Source of the DNA: Desulfurococcales archaeon
GTDB taxonomy: Archaea > Thermoproteota > Thermoprotei_A > Sulfolobales > NBVN01
Assembly (NCBI GenBank): GCA_027002995.1
Contig: JALWZB010000149.1
Coordinates: forward strand, 1 to 33,447
Length of the DNA: 33,447 nt
Reading direction: 5' to 3'
The notes beneath the pieces are model-generated. The model did no database searches and was not told the DNA's origin. It worked only from the letters and a program-made list of their open reading frames with translations. Shown here in pieces: positions 15,789 to 23,669 of the stretch. The position numbers were made by a program, and so were the translations under genes. Within the stretch, counting starts at the first letter, position 1. Every line of letters starts with the position of its first letter.

Positions 15789-16769
15789 TTAACGTTGTGG
15801 TGGTGACCTTAACCTGAGGAAACGCTGACCCATGTAATGGATTAACTCAAGAGAGGGGTCGTTGAGTAATATCCTAAGGGCATCCTCCTCCGCTACCCCA
15901 GTGTTAGATACGAGTAGCCTAATAGCGTACTCCAACTTAAGGGGATGAACTTGAACAACGGATCTAATGTGGCTCAGGATCCTATCAAGATCACCTAGAG
16001 AGCAAGGGATGTCATGCGGAGGCTCTATATGACCCAGAAGCACAACGCGGTTCTTTCCTAGACCACCCCTTAAAACATCAAGGAATGCCTCAACAGCATT
16101 AGCAGGTGGAGGCAATACCCAATCCTCAGCTGGCGGGCGGACTGGAAGCATCACGTAAGCTACGCGGGGTTCAATACTTTGAAGGATCTCAAGCAAGCCA
16201 GCAGCATCCTCGACAGTATCATTCACGCCCCTCACCAGCATTGTCTCGGTAATCAAGTCACCTTGGAACTCCCTTGAAAAGGCTTGAAGTCCATCAAGAA
16301 CGATTCTTAGACTGAGATTCGGGTGAGGCCTATTCAGTACCCTATACACTGATTCGGTACTAGAATCAACCTTAACGGATACTAAGTCAGCCGAACTCAA
16401 ATCCCGCCTAACATCCTGCCTATACAGTAGCGACGCGTTAGTAATCACTGCAATCTTAACGTCCACAATATCCTTCAACATCCTTATCTCCATCCCTAGG
16501 TTCATGTCCAAAGTAGGCTCACCGTTAGGGACAAAGGTCACGTAATCAACCTTCCCTGCATTCTCCAGCGCCTTAATGACAGCATTAACAAGGATTTCGG
16601 GTTTATAGAATGCGGTCCTCTCAATAGTTAGATTGGTGGTTTTCCCCGCTTGGCAATAAATACAGGAGTAGGTGCAGTACTTCATGAACACGTTATTTAC
16701 ACCCAGAGACCTACCCAACCTCCTTGAAGGTACTGGACCAAAAACTATTTCATTCCAAGATGTCCTCAC
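15789..16769 (-). CDS. radical SAM protein, COG0731-like
   Basis: About 326 residues from GTG 16769. This start is chosen because family members begin just ahead of the conserved FGPVPSRRLGRSLG, whereas the open frame runs upstream without family similarity. The [4Fe-4S]/SAM motif is C-x3-C-x2-C in YCTYSCIYCQ, followed by VTFVPNGEPTLD, the GGE-like SAM-binding region. The C-terminal ~70 residues look like a small helical winged domain. COG0731-type Fe-S oxidoreductases include wyosine tRNA enzymes and relatives of unknown reaction; this one lacks an obvious flavodoxin domain. It is divergent from the gene at 16813. Confidence 0.82.
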   Translation of the reverse strand: MRTSWNEIVFGPVPSRRLGRSLGVNNVFMKYCTYSCIYCQAGKTTNLTIERTAFYKPEILVNAVIKALENAGKVDYVTFVPNGEPTLDMNLGMEIRMLKDIVDVKIAVITNASLLYRQDVRRDLSSADLVSVKVDSSTESVYRVLNRPHPNLSLRIVLDGLQAFSREFQGDLITETMLVRGVNDTVEDAAGLLEILQSIEPRVAYVMLPVRPPAEDWVLPPPANAVEAFLDVLRGGLGKNRVVLLGHIEPPHDIPCSLGDLDRILSHIRSVVQVHPLKLEYAIRLLVSNTGVAEEDALRILLNDPSLELIHYMGQRFLRLRSPPQR

Positions 16770-16781
16770 CCATACTCCCCA

Positions 16782-16790
16782 CTTTATAAC
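16782..16790. promoter_or_regulatory. TATA box of divergent promoter
   Basis: CTTTATAAC contains the symmetric TTATAA. On the plus strand its centre is 26 nt before GTG 16813, giving a leaderless mRNA. The minus-strand gene may use this box or the nearby AATTATAG at 16802-16809. Confidence 0.55.
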
Positions 16791-16812
16791 CCGGTACTGC
16801 CCTATAATTACG

Positions 16813-17343
16813 GTGTCGGTGTTGACCCAAAGAATCAAGGAACTAATAACGAACTGGCTGGTGGAGGAGGGTTTCGAGGTTAAGAACTTAGGCTCTCTAC
16901 CCCCAATTCAGATTGCTTGGGGCTTAGACGTATTCACCCCTCCCCCGCTAAAGGTAAACCTAAAAATATTCAAGCCTAAGGGGAAGGAAGACAGGATTAT
17001 CATCCTACTCGGCGTTGGTGTGTCACCCATTCACGCCAAGAAACTAGCTGAGCTTAAGCCCGAAGGCAGGCTAAGGTTCTCATCGAAGCTCCTAGGAAGA
17101 ATATTGTCGGTATGCAACATATGCAATGTGGCTATCCAGCCAAACCCCGTGGAGATCCAAGCAATAACGGTTGCGTTAACGATATTTGATTCAAGGATCA
17201 GCGAGGACTCGAAACCCGAATTCCTGGAAAGGGTAACCTTAGTAGTCAATGCGTTTCTCGAGATAATATCAACGTTTAACGAAGAATTCCCTACCCTTCC
17301 TGAGACAGGAGGTAAGGAGGAGAGCACAACGACAAGAATCTAA
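16813..17343 (+). CDS. archaeal protein of unknown function (DUF2299-like, tentative)
   Basis: 176 residues from GTG 16813; the frame is open upstream but that part overlaps the divergent radical SAM gene and looks unrelated, while the TATA spacing fits this GTG exactly. The protein has an alpha/beta look: TQRIKELITNWLVEEGFEV, then PPIQIAWGLDVFTPPPLKVNLKIFKP and repeated strand-helix units. It resembles archaeal proteins in which a short helix is followed by beta strands (DUF2299-type), but I hold that loosely. The tail is polar and disordered (GGKEESTTTRI). Confidence 0.6.
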   Translation: MSVLTQRIKELITNWLVEEGFEVKNLGSLPPIQIAWGLDVFTPPPLKVNLKIFKPKGKEDRIIILLGVGVSPIHAKKLAELKPEGRLRFSSKLLGRILSVCNICNVAIQPNPVEIQAITVALTIFDSRISEDSKPEFLERVTLVVNAFLEIISTFNEEFPTLPETGGKEESTTTRI

Positions 17344-17348
17344 AGAAC

Positions 17349-17375
17349 CCCTTTTTTGTTCATTGCTAAAAAGGG
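17349..17375. terminator. bidirectional hairpin between convergent genes
   Basis: CCCTTTTT (17349-17356) pairs with AAAAAGGG (17368-17375) around an 11-nt loop. The T-rich arm lies between the ends of the gene at 16813 and pckA, so it could end both transcripts. Confidence 0.5.
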
Positions 17376-17397
17376 AATCTGACGCAATTATGAAACC

Positions 17398-19191
17398 TTA
17401 ATCCTCGAAGTCCATCGCTTCATAGATCTCTCTAGGAAGCCCAGGACAGTTCTTGTCCAGCCAGTACTTACTAACTTCAATCTGTGCCTTCAACAGCCTC
17501 TTGAACTCCTCCATAGTCAAGTAGGTAGTCGGCTCAAGCTGCTTAAGCCTCTCAGCAGATATTCCAGGAACCTCCTTAGGTATCAACATCTTCTCTCCCC
17601 ACACCGGGTGGGGCTTGTACTTAACGGCTCCACGCACAGCTTGCAGTATGAATAACTCGGTCTCCTCTATGGTCGGTCTCTCCCCACCCACAGGCCTGGG
17701 CCTCCCGTCCTTCTCCACCAGAACCGGTTCGGGCACCTCAAGTACCTTATCACCGAACTTCTTCTCGGTCCAGTAGTACTTAGCTATGATCCTACCGGTA
17801 TTATTAAATACGTAGACCTCGACAGGGTCACCCTTCTCTATCCTCTTCTTAAGGTACTCGTAGAACCTAACCACGTGAGCAGTGTTCGGCACACCCATTG
17901 TAAATGGTTGCGCGAACCTAGCGACATACCTTATCCTCCCAACTACTTCCTTGGCTTGTGCTGGGTGACCTATTGTCCTCCCATCAGCCAGAATCTTCGC
18001 AGCCAGTGCAGGGTCCGTTACCTTAGCCCAAGCCCATTCTGTAAAGTAACCTGGGCTGAGAAATATTGCTGTGGTTAATGGACCGGAGGATTCAACATCG
18101 CCGTCGAAGTACCCCGTGTCCTCTAACTTAAGCACCGAACGGGCGTTTCTGTTAGGAGCGCCGAAGTACTGGAATAACTCGCCCTTGAAGGATGGGTATC
18201 CCTTCTCATCGAATTCGGTGTTCTCGTGTAGGGCTCTGGGACTCATAGCTGCTCTCCACATAGCTTCCTGCTCCGGCGTCAGGTCCTCAGTCTTAGTCCA
18301 GCACCCGGCTTCTGACCCTATTACCCTATCCTCGAATATCGCGACTATGTCGTCATTCTTTATTACCTGATCCTTAACGTAGTCGAGCGGGTTTATGCCG
18401 AACTGCTCTATGTACTTCTTAGCGTTATTCTCGGTCCAGACGTAGAGCCCGTGCGTGGACTTCCCTGTCCCTGTGAGACCCCAAACACACATGACTATGC
18501 GCTTCCACTTACCGTCAACAGTTTTGACAGTGAATTCCCTTAGTGATGCGTGCTCGCCAGTGCCTCCTCTCTGATAGACGTGAAATATCCAGTGAGTTAG
18601 GACGGCCTTCTTAACCTCGCCTTGATACGACGATACCGTTATTATTGTGAAGTAATGATGCGGGAACCTCATAACCATGAGCATCCTGTCAGTTCCCGGT
18701 ATATTCGGGTTACCTAGGTAGTGCGGTACGACGAAGACCTCCACGTCAGGCTTCTCATCGGGTGGCGCTGGAAACACTAGTTGCTTCCACCTATACGCTA
18801 AATCAGGGAACTGTGGATCAACATACACAGTTGCATGCATCTGAGCACGGGTTCCAGGCTTACCGACGTAGCCGTCAACCTTAATGAACGGTCCCTGCGC
18901 TAGTATGTGCTCAAGTACACGTAACATTAGTAACTTATGTTCATACTTGAGGTCCTCATCCTTCTCTATAACTACGGTGTTTTTAGCTGATCTACTCCAT
19001 ATATTGGATGCCCAACCCCATGACCCATTTCTATACTGTGTACCGTACATCTTCGCACGTTCAAACAGGTCTGGCGGATTATCTCGTAAGGGGACAAGAC
19101 CCGCCTTTTTCTTTAACTCTAGTATCTTCCTAAAGGTTTCCTTGAATTTCTCAGGTGTTAACTCCTCTACGGGAGGAATAATTTTCCCCAA
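17398..19191 (-). CDS. pckA: phosphoenolpyruvate carboxykinase, ATP-type
   Basis: A 597-residue cytosolic enzyme converting oxaloacetate plus nucleotide to PEP and CO2, the entry to gluconeogenesis. The ATP-type (PF01293-like) assignment rests on SSYQGEVKK at 187-195 (YxGExKK motif), the P-loop GLTGTGKST at 238-246, and RPTIEETELF near the C-terminus; the GTP-type P-loop FxSACGKTN is absent. It is somewhat longer than bacterial ATP-type enzymes (~540). TTG start with GGAGAT upstream. A TATA-like element at 19258-19268 (minus strand) gives a leader of ~45 nt. Some Thermoproteota carry the GTP-type enzyme, so the type is of interest. Confidence 0.9.
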   Translation of the reverse strand: MGKIIPPVEELTPEKFKETFRKILELKKKAGLVPLRDNPPDLFERAKMYGTQYRNGSWGWASNIWSRSAKNTVVIEKDEDLKYEHKLLMLRVLEHILAQGPFIKVDGYVGKPGTRAQMHATVYVDPQFPDLAYRWKQLVFPAPPDEKPDVEVFVVPHYLGNPNIPGTDRMLMVMRFPHHYFTIITVSSYQGEVKKAVLTHWIFHVYQRGGTGEHASLREFTVKTVDGKWKRIVMCVWGLTGTGKSTHGLYVWTENNAKKYIEQFGINPLDYVKDQVIKNDDIVAIFEDRVIGSEAGCWTKTEDLTPEQEAMWRAAMSPRALHENTEFDEKGYPSFKGELFQYFGAPNRNARSVLKLEDTGYFDGDVESSGPLTTAIFLSPGYFTEWAWAKVTDPALAAKILADGRTIGHPAQAKEVVGRIRYVARFAQPFTMGVPNTAHVVRFYEYLKKRIEKGDPVEVYVFNNTGRIIAKYYWTEKKFGDKVLEVPEPVLVEKDGRPRPVGGERPTIEETELFILQAVRGAVKYKPHPVWGEKMLIPKEVPGISAERLKQLEPTTYLTMEEFKRLLKAQIEVSKYWLDKNCPGLPREIYEAMDFED

Positions 19192-19257
19192 CTTTATCTC
19201 CGCACTGAAGTATCGGGAGTCTCCCTAAATAATGTTTTCAAGAGTCAAGCAATCATG

Positions 19258-19268
19258 AATTTTTATAC
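19258..19268 (-). promoter_or_regulatory. TATA-like box for pckA
   Basis: On the minus strand GTATAAAAATT, predicting a transcript start near 19236 ahead of TTG 19191. Confidence 0.5.
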
Positions 19269-19285
19269 ACGATAGCTAGTTCTAG

Positions 19286-19513
19286 CTAGATAGGGATGTC
19301 GTTGGCGCTATAAATATCGGGTTAAAGTACCTCTCCTCAAATGGGAGGGCTGTGGCGTTGCCCTCGACCGAACCCCATGAGGTGCGGGCGAAGCCAATGA
19401 ACCCACACCAAGGGCTAACCTCGCTCACGGAACTAAAAATACGAAAACTAACTAAAAGTACCGTGAGTGGGGAAACGCAACTATGCTTAATAACGCACAT
19501 GTTAATGACTTAA
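19286..19513 (+). pseudogene. C-terminal relic of IS200/IS605 TnpB (OrfB)
   Basis: One frame reads LDRDVVGAINIGLKYL at its start, then STEPHEVRAKPMNPHQG and LTSLTELK, open to TAA at 19513. DRD followed by a GAxNI-type motif is the last RuvC catalytic motif of TnpB, and the STEPHEV...NPHQGLTxLTELK tail is typical of crenarchaeal IS605-family OrfB. The frame is closed upstream by TAG at 19283-19285, and no zinc-ribbon or earlier RuvC motif remains, so about five sixths of the gene is gone. The relic runs into the promoter and first codons of the PH-domain gene in another frame. The omega-RNA region of TnpB elements maps to this 3' end. Confidence 0.8.
19422..19469. repeat. inverted repeat around PH-gene promoter
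   Basis: CGCTCACGG (19422-19430) and CCGTGAGTG (19461-19469) pair over 9 bp with one G-U, enclosing the TATA-like ACTAAAAGT at about 19451-19460. It could be an operator, or the subterminal hairpin left by the IS605-type element. Confidence 0.4.
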
Positions 19514-20364
19514 TCGGTTTATGTGAGATGGAAAAAGTCGGAACCTTAGGCGAAGAAAAGATACTTGCAAGCCTTCACCCACATCCCTTAGCCTTCACAG
19601 GACAAGCACTCCTATGGGTCTACGTGCTAGCAGTATCCCTTACGATGTACTTTGTAGGCAATCAAGTGAATGCATTATTCAAGAATATACCAGTGATTAG
19701 CGGGTTGATAGGTGCTTACGGAGAGTACGTGGTCTACGCGTTAGTGATAATTATACCCACACTCATATACACCGTAGTTAAGATCGTGTGGAGGTACTTC
19801 CTCATAACACTACTCATTACCGTTGGAGTACCGCTAGTGCTAGCCTTCGCTGTGAAGCTACCGTTACGGTACACATTCATAATAGGTACTGTGGTAGGCA
19901 TCTTAGGAGTGCTTGCTGTAGAGATGCATAGAAAGGCGCATAGGTACATAGTTACTGACAGAAGGATAATATTTGAGTACAATGGACTATTCAAGAAGAT
20001 CAGGAGGGATCTAGTTTACTCAAGAATCTCCGACATAATACTCGAAAAAGGTGCCCTAGGCAAGCTATTTAACTTCGGAAACCTCATACCAGTCTCGCAA
20101 CCAGGACTAGGCCTTGGAAGCGATATGTCCTTCGTCACCTTAGGAGGCAGTGTAGGTAAAGACGTCCGAGCAGGTCTTGCGGTAACGGGAGGCAGGTCCG
20201 TTAAGGTACCTAGGTCCAGATCGTTCTATATGCTGTACGGTGTCCCACATCCTGAGAAAGTATACGACATGATAGTTGAAGCAGTAAAAGCCAGTGAAGA
20301 GGCACCCTACCTTAAAAAGATTTTAGATAAAATGGATCAAGGATCGAGTCTTAACATTAAATAA
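19483..20364 (+). CDS. membrane protein with bacterial-type PH domain (bPH2)
   Basis: 293 residues. Four membrane segments (about 42-60, 83-100, 104-122, 128-146) precede a cytosolic bPH_2/DUF304 domain starting HRYIVTDRRIIFEYNGLF at 153-170 and continuing SRISDIILEKGALGKLFNFG. The VTDRRI turn and the following basic strand are characteristic. bPH proteins are thought to organise membranes or partners; the specific role is unknown. ATG 19483 fits a leaderless start from the TATA at ~19456; an internal ATG (residue 16) is an alternative. Its 5' end overlaps the TnpB relic, so its present promoter lies within former transposon sequence. Confidence 0.8.
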   Translation: MLNNAHVNDLIGLCEMEKVGTLGEEKILASLHPHPLAFTGQALLWVYVLAVSLTMYFVGNQVNALFKNIPVISGLIGAYGEYVVYALVIIIPTLIYTVVKIVWRYFLITLLITVGVPLVLAFAVKLPLRYTFIIGTVVGILGVLAVEMHRKAHRYIVTDRRIIFEYNGLFKKIRRDLVYSRISDIILEKGALGKLFNFGNLIPVSQPGLGLGSDMSFVTLGGSVGKDVRAGLAVTGGRSVKVPRSRSFYMLYGVPHPEKVYDMIVEAVKASEEAPYLKKILDKMDQGSSLNIK

Positions 20365-20414
20365 CGTATATTACGGGAAAACATTTAATTCTCCTTCGAA
20401 GATTTTTAATAACG

Positions 20415-21635
20415 GTGTTCAAAACTTTGAGGAAAATATCAAGAAGAGTAAGCGTCTTCCAACCCTCACCCCACAGAAAACTTGTTGCAAAGGTCGACGA
20501 ACTACTTAGGGCAGGGCGCGAAGTATACAGCTTCTCTGCTGGGCAACCAGGCTTACCGCCTGACGAGGAGGTTATAAGGAAGACCTTCGAACACGCCTTA
20601 AAGGATCCCTTCAACCACTATAGATACATGAGCACTAGAGGCATGATGCAGCTACGGGAAGCGTTAAGCCAAGACCTTAAGAAGTACGGAGGTATAGACG
20701 TGCCCCCATCAAGGATAATAATAACTAGTGGAGGAGTTGAAGGATTTAACCTAGCCTTAGCGGTGACTACAGACCCCGGCGACGAGATAGTATTGCTTGA
20801 CCCAACCTACAGCGTGTACTGGGATCTTGCAAAGTACCTTCAATTAAAAGTTAAGACGTGCCCACAGTTAATTGAGGATGGTTTCCAGCCCAGCGACGAA
20901 TGCTTAGAGCAAGTAATAACGAAGGATACCGCAGCAATAGTTGTTGTCAGCCCAGATAACCCGACCTCAAGGATACTTTCTGAGAAAAAACTCCGCCTCA
21001 TAGCGGACCTAGCATCAGACAATGACGTGTGGGTAATATATGATGAAGCGTACAAGCACGTCATTTACGAAGGACAACACGTGTGGATCCACAACTATGG
21101 CGACATGCCGGAAAGGCTAATCAGCGTTAATTCATTCTCGAAGGACATAGCAATTCCGGGCTTCCGACTGGGATACACATACGGACCTGAGAAGATAATC
21201 AATGAGATGGCTAAGCTTAAGGGAATACTAACGATAAGCTCCTCCGTACCTGCCCAGTGGTTCGCATACTACGCACTAACTACGGGAGCTAAGGAAAGGT
21301 ACCTGAGGAAGGTCCTACCCATATATAGGAGCAGAAGGGACGCCGCCTACAACGCCGTCAAGAAGTACCTCCCTGAAGCGAAGGTATGGAAACCGCCAGC
21401 AAGCATGTACCTATTCCCCGACCTAAGCCCATACCTGGAGAAACTAGGCATGGATGACATAACCTTCGCCTACCAGCTAGCCGACGCCAAAGGCGTTGTA
21501 GTGATACCTGGCTCAATATTCGGGAAAGCTGGTAAGAACCACCTACGCCTAACATTCGTGACGCAACCCGAGGAAAGGCTGGAGAAGGGCATATCACTGA
21601 TAGCTGAGTTCATCGAGGAGAAAGAATCTAAATAA
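20415..21635 (+). CDS. class I aminotransferase (AspB-like)
   Basis: A 406-residue fold-type I PLP enzyme transferring amino groups between an amino acid and 2-oxoglutarate or a similar acceptor. Landmarks: SAGQPGLPPD at 41-50, SGGVEGF at 105-111, SPDNPTS at 179-185, D210 and Y213 for PLP, and Schiff-base K243 in NSFSKDIAIPGFRLGYTYG. A conserved arginine in NHLRLTF near the C-terminus binds the substrate carboxylate. GTG start; the TATA-like ACATTTAATT (20381-20390) lies ~26 nt upstream. The substrate is unresolved: aspartate, alanine, aromatic or kynurenine types share these motifs. Confidence 0.88.
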   Translation: MFKTLRKISRRVSVFQPSPHRKLVAKVDELLRAGREVYSFSAGQPGLPPDEEVIRKTFEHALKDPFNHYRYMSTRGMMQLREALSQDLKKYGGIDVPPSRIIITSGGVEGFNLALAVTTDPGDEIVLLDPTYSVYWDLAKYLQLKVKTCPQLIEDGFQPSDECLEQVITKDTAAIVVVSPDNPTSRILSEKKLRLIADLASDNDVWVIYDEAYKHVIYEGQHVWIHNYGDMPERLISVNSFSKDIAIPGFRLGYTYGPEKIINEMAKLKGILTISSSVPAQWFAYYALTTGAKERYLRKVLPIYRSRRDAAYNAVKKYLPEAKVWKPPASMYLFPDLSPYLEKLGMDDITFAYQLADAKGVVVIPGSIFGKAGKNHLRLTFVTQPEERLEKGISLIAEFIEEKESK

Positions 21636-21658
21636 AGAGCATTTCTTCCATCTTAACC

Positions 21659-22165
21659 TCAAGCACTCATGGACTCACTTAAGGTCCTCAGAACCTCATC
21701 GTATTCATTTTCCTTAATACGCGTCACAACATGGTAAACCGTGGGTGGGCTTAAGGAGTCCCTCTTAATGAGACCTAATACTTTCCTCGTGCTTATCGAT
21801 AGCCTCATGCGAAACGCCTCATCGAGGCTAAAGAACCCGGCATCCTCGCTTTCCTCGTTTAATCTAAGTTCGCCGCTAAAGTCCTTAATTAAGAAATCAA
21901 TAATGACATAATGATACTTCAAGTGTCCAGTAGTACTCAGGCAAATATACTCCGTAACCGCCAGCAACCTTGGATCATAACCAACTAAGCCCGTCTCCTC
22001 TAGCAATTCACGTAACACAGCCTCCTCCAGAGTTTCCCCTGGCTCCACATGTCCCCCTGGGAAAGACCAATACCCTGCTGACGGCTCAAACCTTCTCTTA
22101 ACCAGGAGTATCTTGTCCTGGTCTATGACAACAGCACCCACCCCTACCTTAGGTTGCGTGCTCAT
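21659..22165 (-). CDS. Nudix hydrolase
   Basis: A 168-residue pyrophosphohydrolase with a complete Nudix box G-x5-E-x7-REUxEExGU at residues 38-60 (GHVEPGETLEEAVLRELLEE). The first ~30 residues give the usual beta strands (VGVGAVVIDQDKILLVKRR), and WSFPGGH precedes the box. An extra C-terminal ~40 residues are not part of the core fold. Substrates of this group include ADP-ribose, 8-oxo-dGTP and NADH; the sequence does not say which. ATG start. It is divergent from the synthase-PadR gene, with a 95-bp gap. Confidence 0.88.
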   Translation of the reverse strand: MSTQPKVGVGAVVIDQDKILLVKRRFEPSAGYWSFPGGHVEPGETLEEAVLRELLEETGLVGYDPRLLAVTEYICLSTTGHLKYHYVIIDFLIKDFSGELRLNEESEDAGFFSLDEAFRMRLSISTRKVLGLIKRDSLSPPTVYHVVTRIKENEYDEVLRTLSESMSA

Positions 22166-22260
22166 GTTCTCCCCTCTACGCTAACCATGGTGTTTCGCTG
22201 GCTTAGGCTAATGTTATTTTACCTCTACTTCACTCAGATATAGTATGGTAAGTAAGGCTA

Positions 22261-23574
22261 ATGAAGAATGAGTTAACGTGTGTGGAGTGCGGCCGCACGT
22301 ACCCTGCGACGTCAGGCAGGGTTAGGTGCGTTTGTGGGGGGCAGTTAGTCCCAACCTTACCCAAAAGCTTGAGACGCGTTAACGCACCCGGTATTTGGTC
22401 CTGGGAAGCCGCCCTAATGACATCAGTATTTAGTGACAGGGTAACGCTGTACGAGGGAAACACACCGCTGGTACGCGCCCCTAAGCTAGCTAAGGAGCTT
22501 AACCTGAAGGAAATTTACCTTAAGGACGAGTCTAGAAACCCGTCAGGTACGTTCATAGACAGAGGTTCAGCAACCCTCGTTACCGCGACTAGGTCGTTGC
22601 GTCTAGCACGTCTAGTCACGGCGTCCTTAGGTGATTTAGGGGTATCGGTGGCTACATACTCTAGACGTGCAGGGCTCAGATGCAAGGTGATAATGCCCTC
22701 ATACATTACTCCAGTGAAGGCGTACCAGACGGCAATGCTGGCAGATAGTGTTGAGTATGTTGAGAGTTACGAGGAATCGCTGAGCAAGGCTTGGAAGTAT
22801 GGCTCAGCACCAGCCAGCATGCCAGTAACGCCACAGAACCCCTTCTTGCTTGATGGCTATAGAACCCTAGCCATGGAGATACTTACCGACCTGAGGACAG
22901 GGAAACCAGGCGTGGTACTTGTCCCCGTGGGGGACGGTGCCTTAGCTTACGCGACCCTGCAAATCATAAGCAAGTTCAGCCCAGACACGACGGTCATAGG
23001 GGTTCGAACATCCTCAAAGTCACCACTACTCAAAGACGTGGCTGTTGACCACCCTCTCTTCGCTGACCTACTTAAGGATCTAATGGACCGTAGTGGAGGA
23101 TACATGATTGAAGTTGAGGAGGACGATGTTGTGTCGGCGCTCAAGCTACTAGCAAGGTGCGAGGGAATGCTAACGGAACTCACCGGCGCTACGGCTGTCG
23201 CCGCATTGATTAAGCTATCTGACGACCTACGTAGTACGTCACCAATAGTCTCAATAATATCGGGAGGACCTGCCAGGGACCCGGCAGTCCTCAGGATGGT
23301 GGTGGGCGAGGGGCACCCCAGGTACTTAACAAGAATAGGCTTCACTAAAATGAAGATCCTAGAGATCCTTGCACTCCAAGGTCCCTTACACCCTTACGCC
23401 GTATGGAAGATCCTGAAGAGCGAGTACGGAGTGAACGTAAGTTTACGTTCCATATACCAGCACTTCAGCGAACTGAGCGAGATGCAGCTCGTGGAGAGTG
23501 CCGAGGAGAGGGAGGGTAAGAGGAGAAGGAAGGTGTTCAGAATAACGGATGAGGGTCTAAGCCTGATCAGGTAG
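22261..23574 (+). CDS. pseudo-threonine-synthase fused to PadR winged helix: putative regulator
   Basis: A 437-residue fusion. Residues 7-25 form a C-x2-C...C-x-C zinc knuckle. About 55-350 follow the threonine-synthase/fold-type II PLP plan. Residues 358-437 are a PadR-like winged helix (ALQGPLHPYAVWKIL, SLRSIYQHFSEL, KRRRKVFRITDEG). Cofactor residues are changed: NPSGTFIDRG (93-102) has I99 (ATA at 22555-22557) where the Schiff-base lysine of SFKDRG belongs; SLGDLGVSV (122-130) replaces the SxGNxxxS loop; and VGDGALA (223-229) replaces the VGNGG phosphate loop. Catalysis is therefore unlikely. I infer a ligand-sensing transcription factor. It is followed on the same strand by an ECF transporter. 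Confidence 0.85.
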   Translation: MKNELTCVECGRTYPATSGRVRCVCGGQLVPTLPKSLRRVNAPGIWSWEAALMTSVFSDRVTLYEGNTPLVRAPKLAKELNLKEIYLKDESRNPSGTFIDRGSATLVTATRSLRLARLVTASLGDLGVSVATYSRRAGLRCKVIMPSYITPVKAYQTAMLADSVEYVESYEESLSKAWKYGSAPASMPVTPQNPFLLDGYRTLAMEILTDLRTGKPGVVLVPVGDGALAYATLQIISKFSPDTTVIGVRTSSKSPLLKDVAVDHPLFADLLKDLMDRSGGYMIEVEEDDVVSALKLLARCEGMLTELTGATAVAALIKLSDDLRSTSPIVSIISGGPARDPAVLRMVVGEGHPRYLTRIGFTKMKILEILALQGPLHPYAVWKILKSEYGVNVSLRSIYQHFSELSEMQLVESAEEREGKRRRKVFRITDEGLSLIR

Positions 23575-23669
23575 TCCTTTCGCTAAGCACGGATGGACAA
23601 GGGTATTGAAGCGCATACTGAGGTTAACTCCCTTATTGATGGACACCTTCTTACAGGCTTGGGGAGATC

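Noticed and set aside
16672-16812. Upstream extension of the 176-residue protein
   Set aside because: It lies antisense to the conserved start of the radical SAM protein, and the TATA at 16782-16790 falls inside it, so transcription should begin at 16813.
16770-16838. N-terminal extension of the radical SAM protein
   Set aside because: Those codons cover the divergent promoter and have no likeness to the family, which starts just before FGPVPSRRLG.
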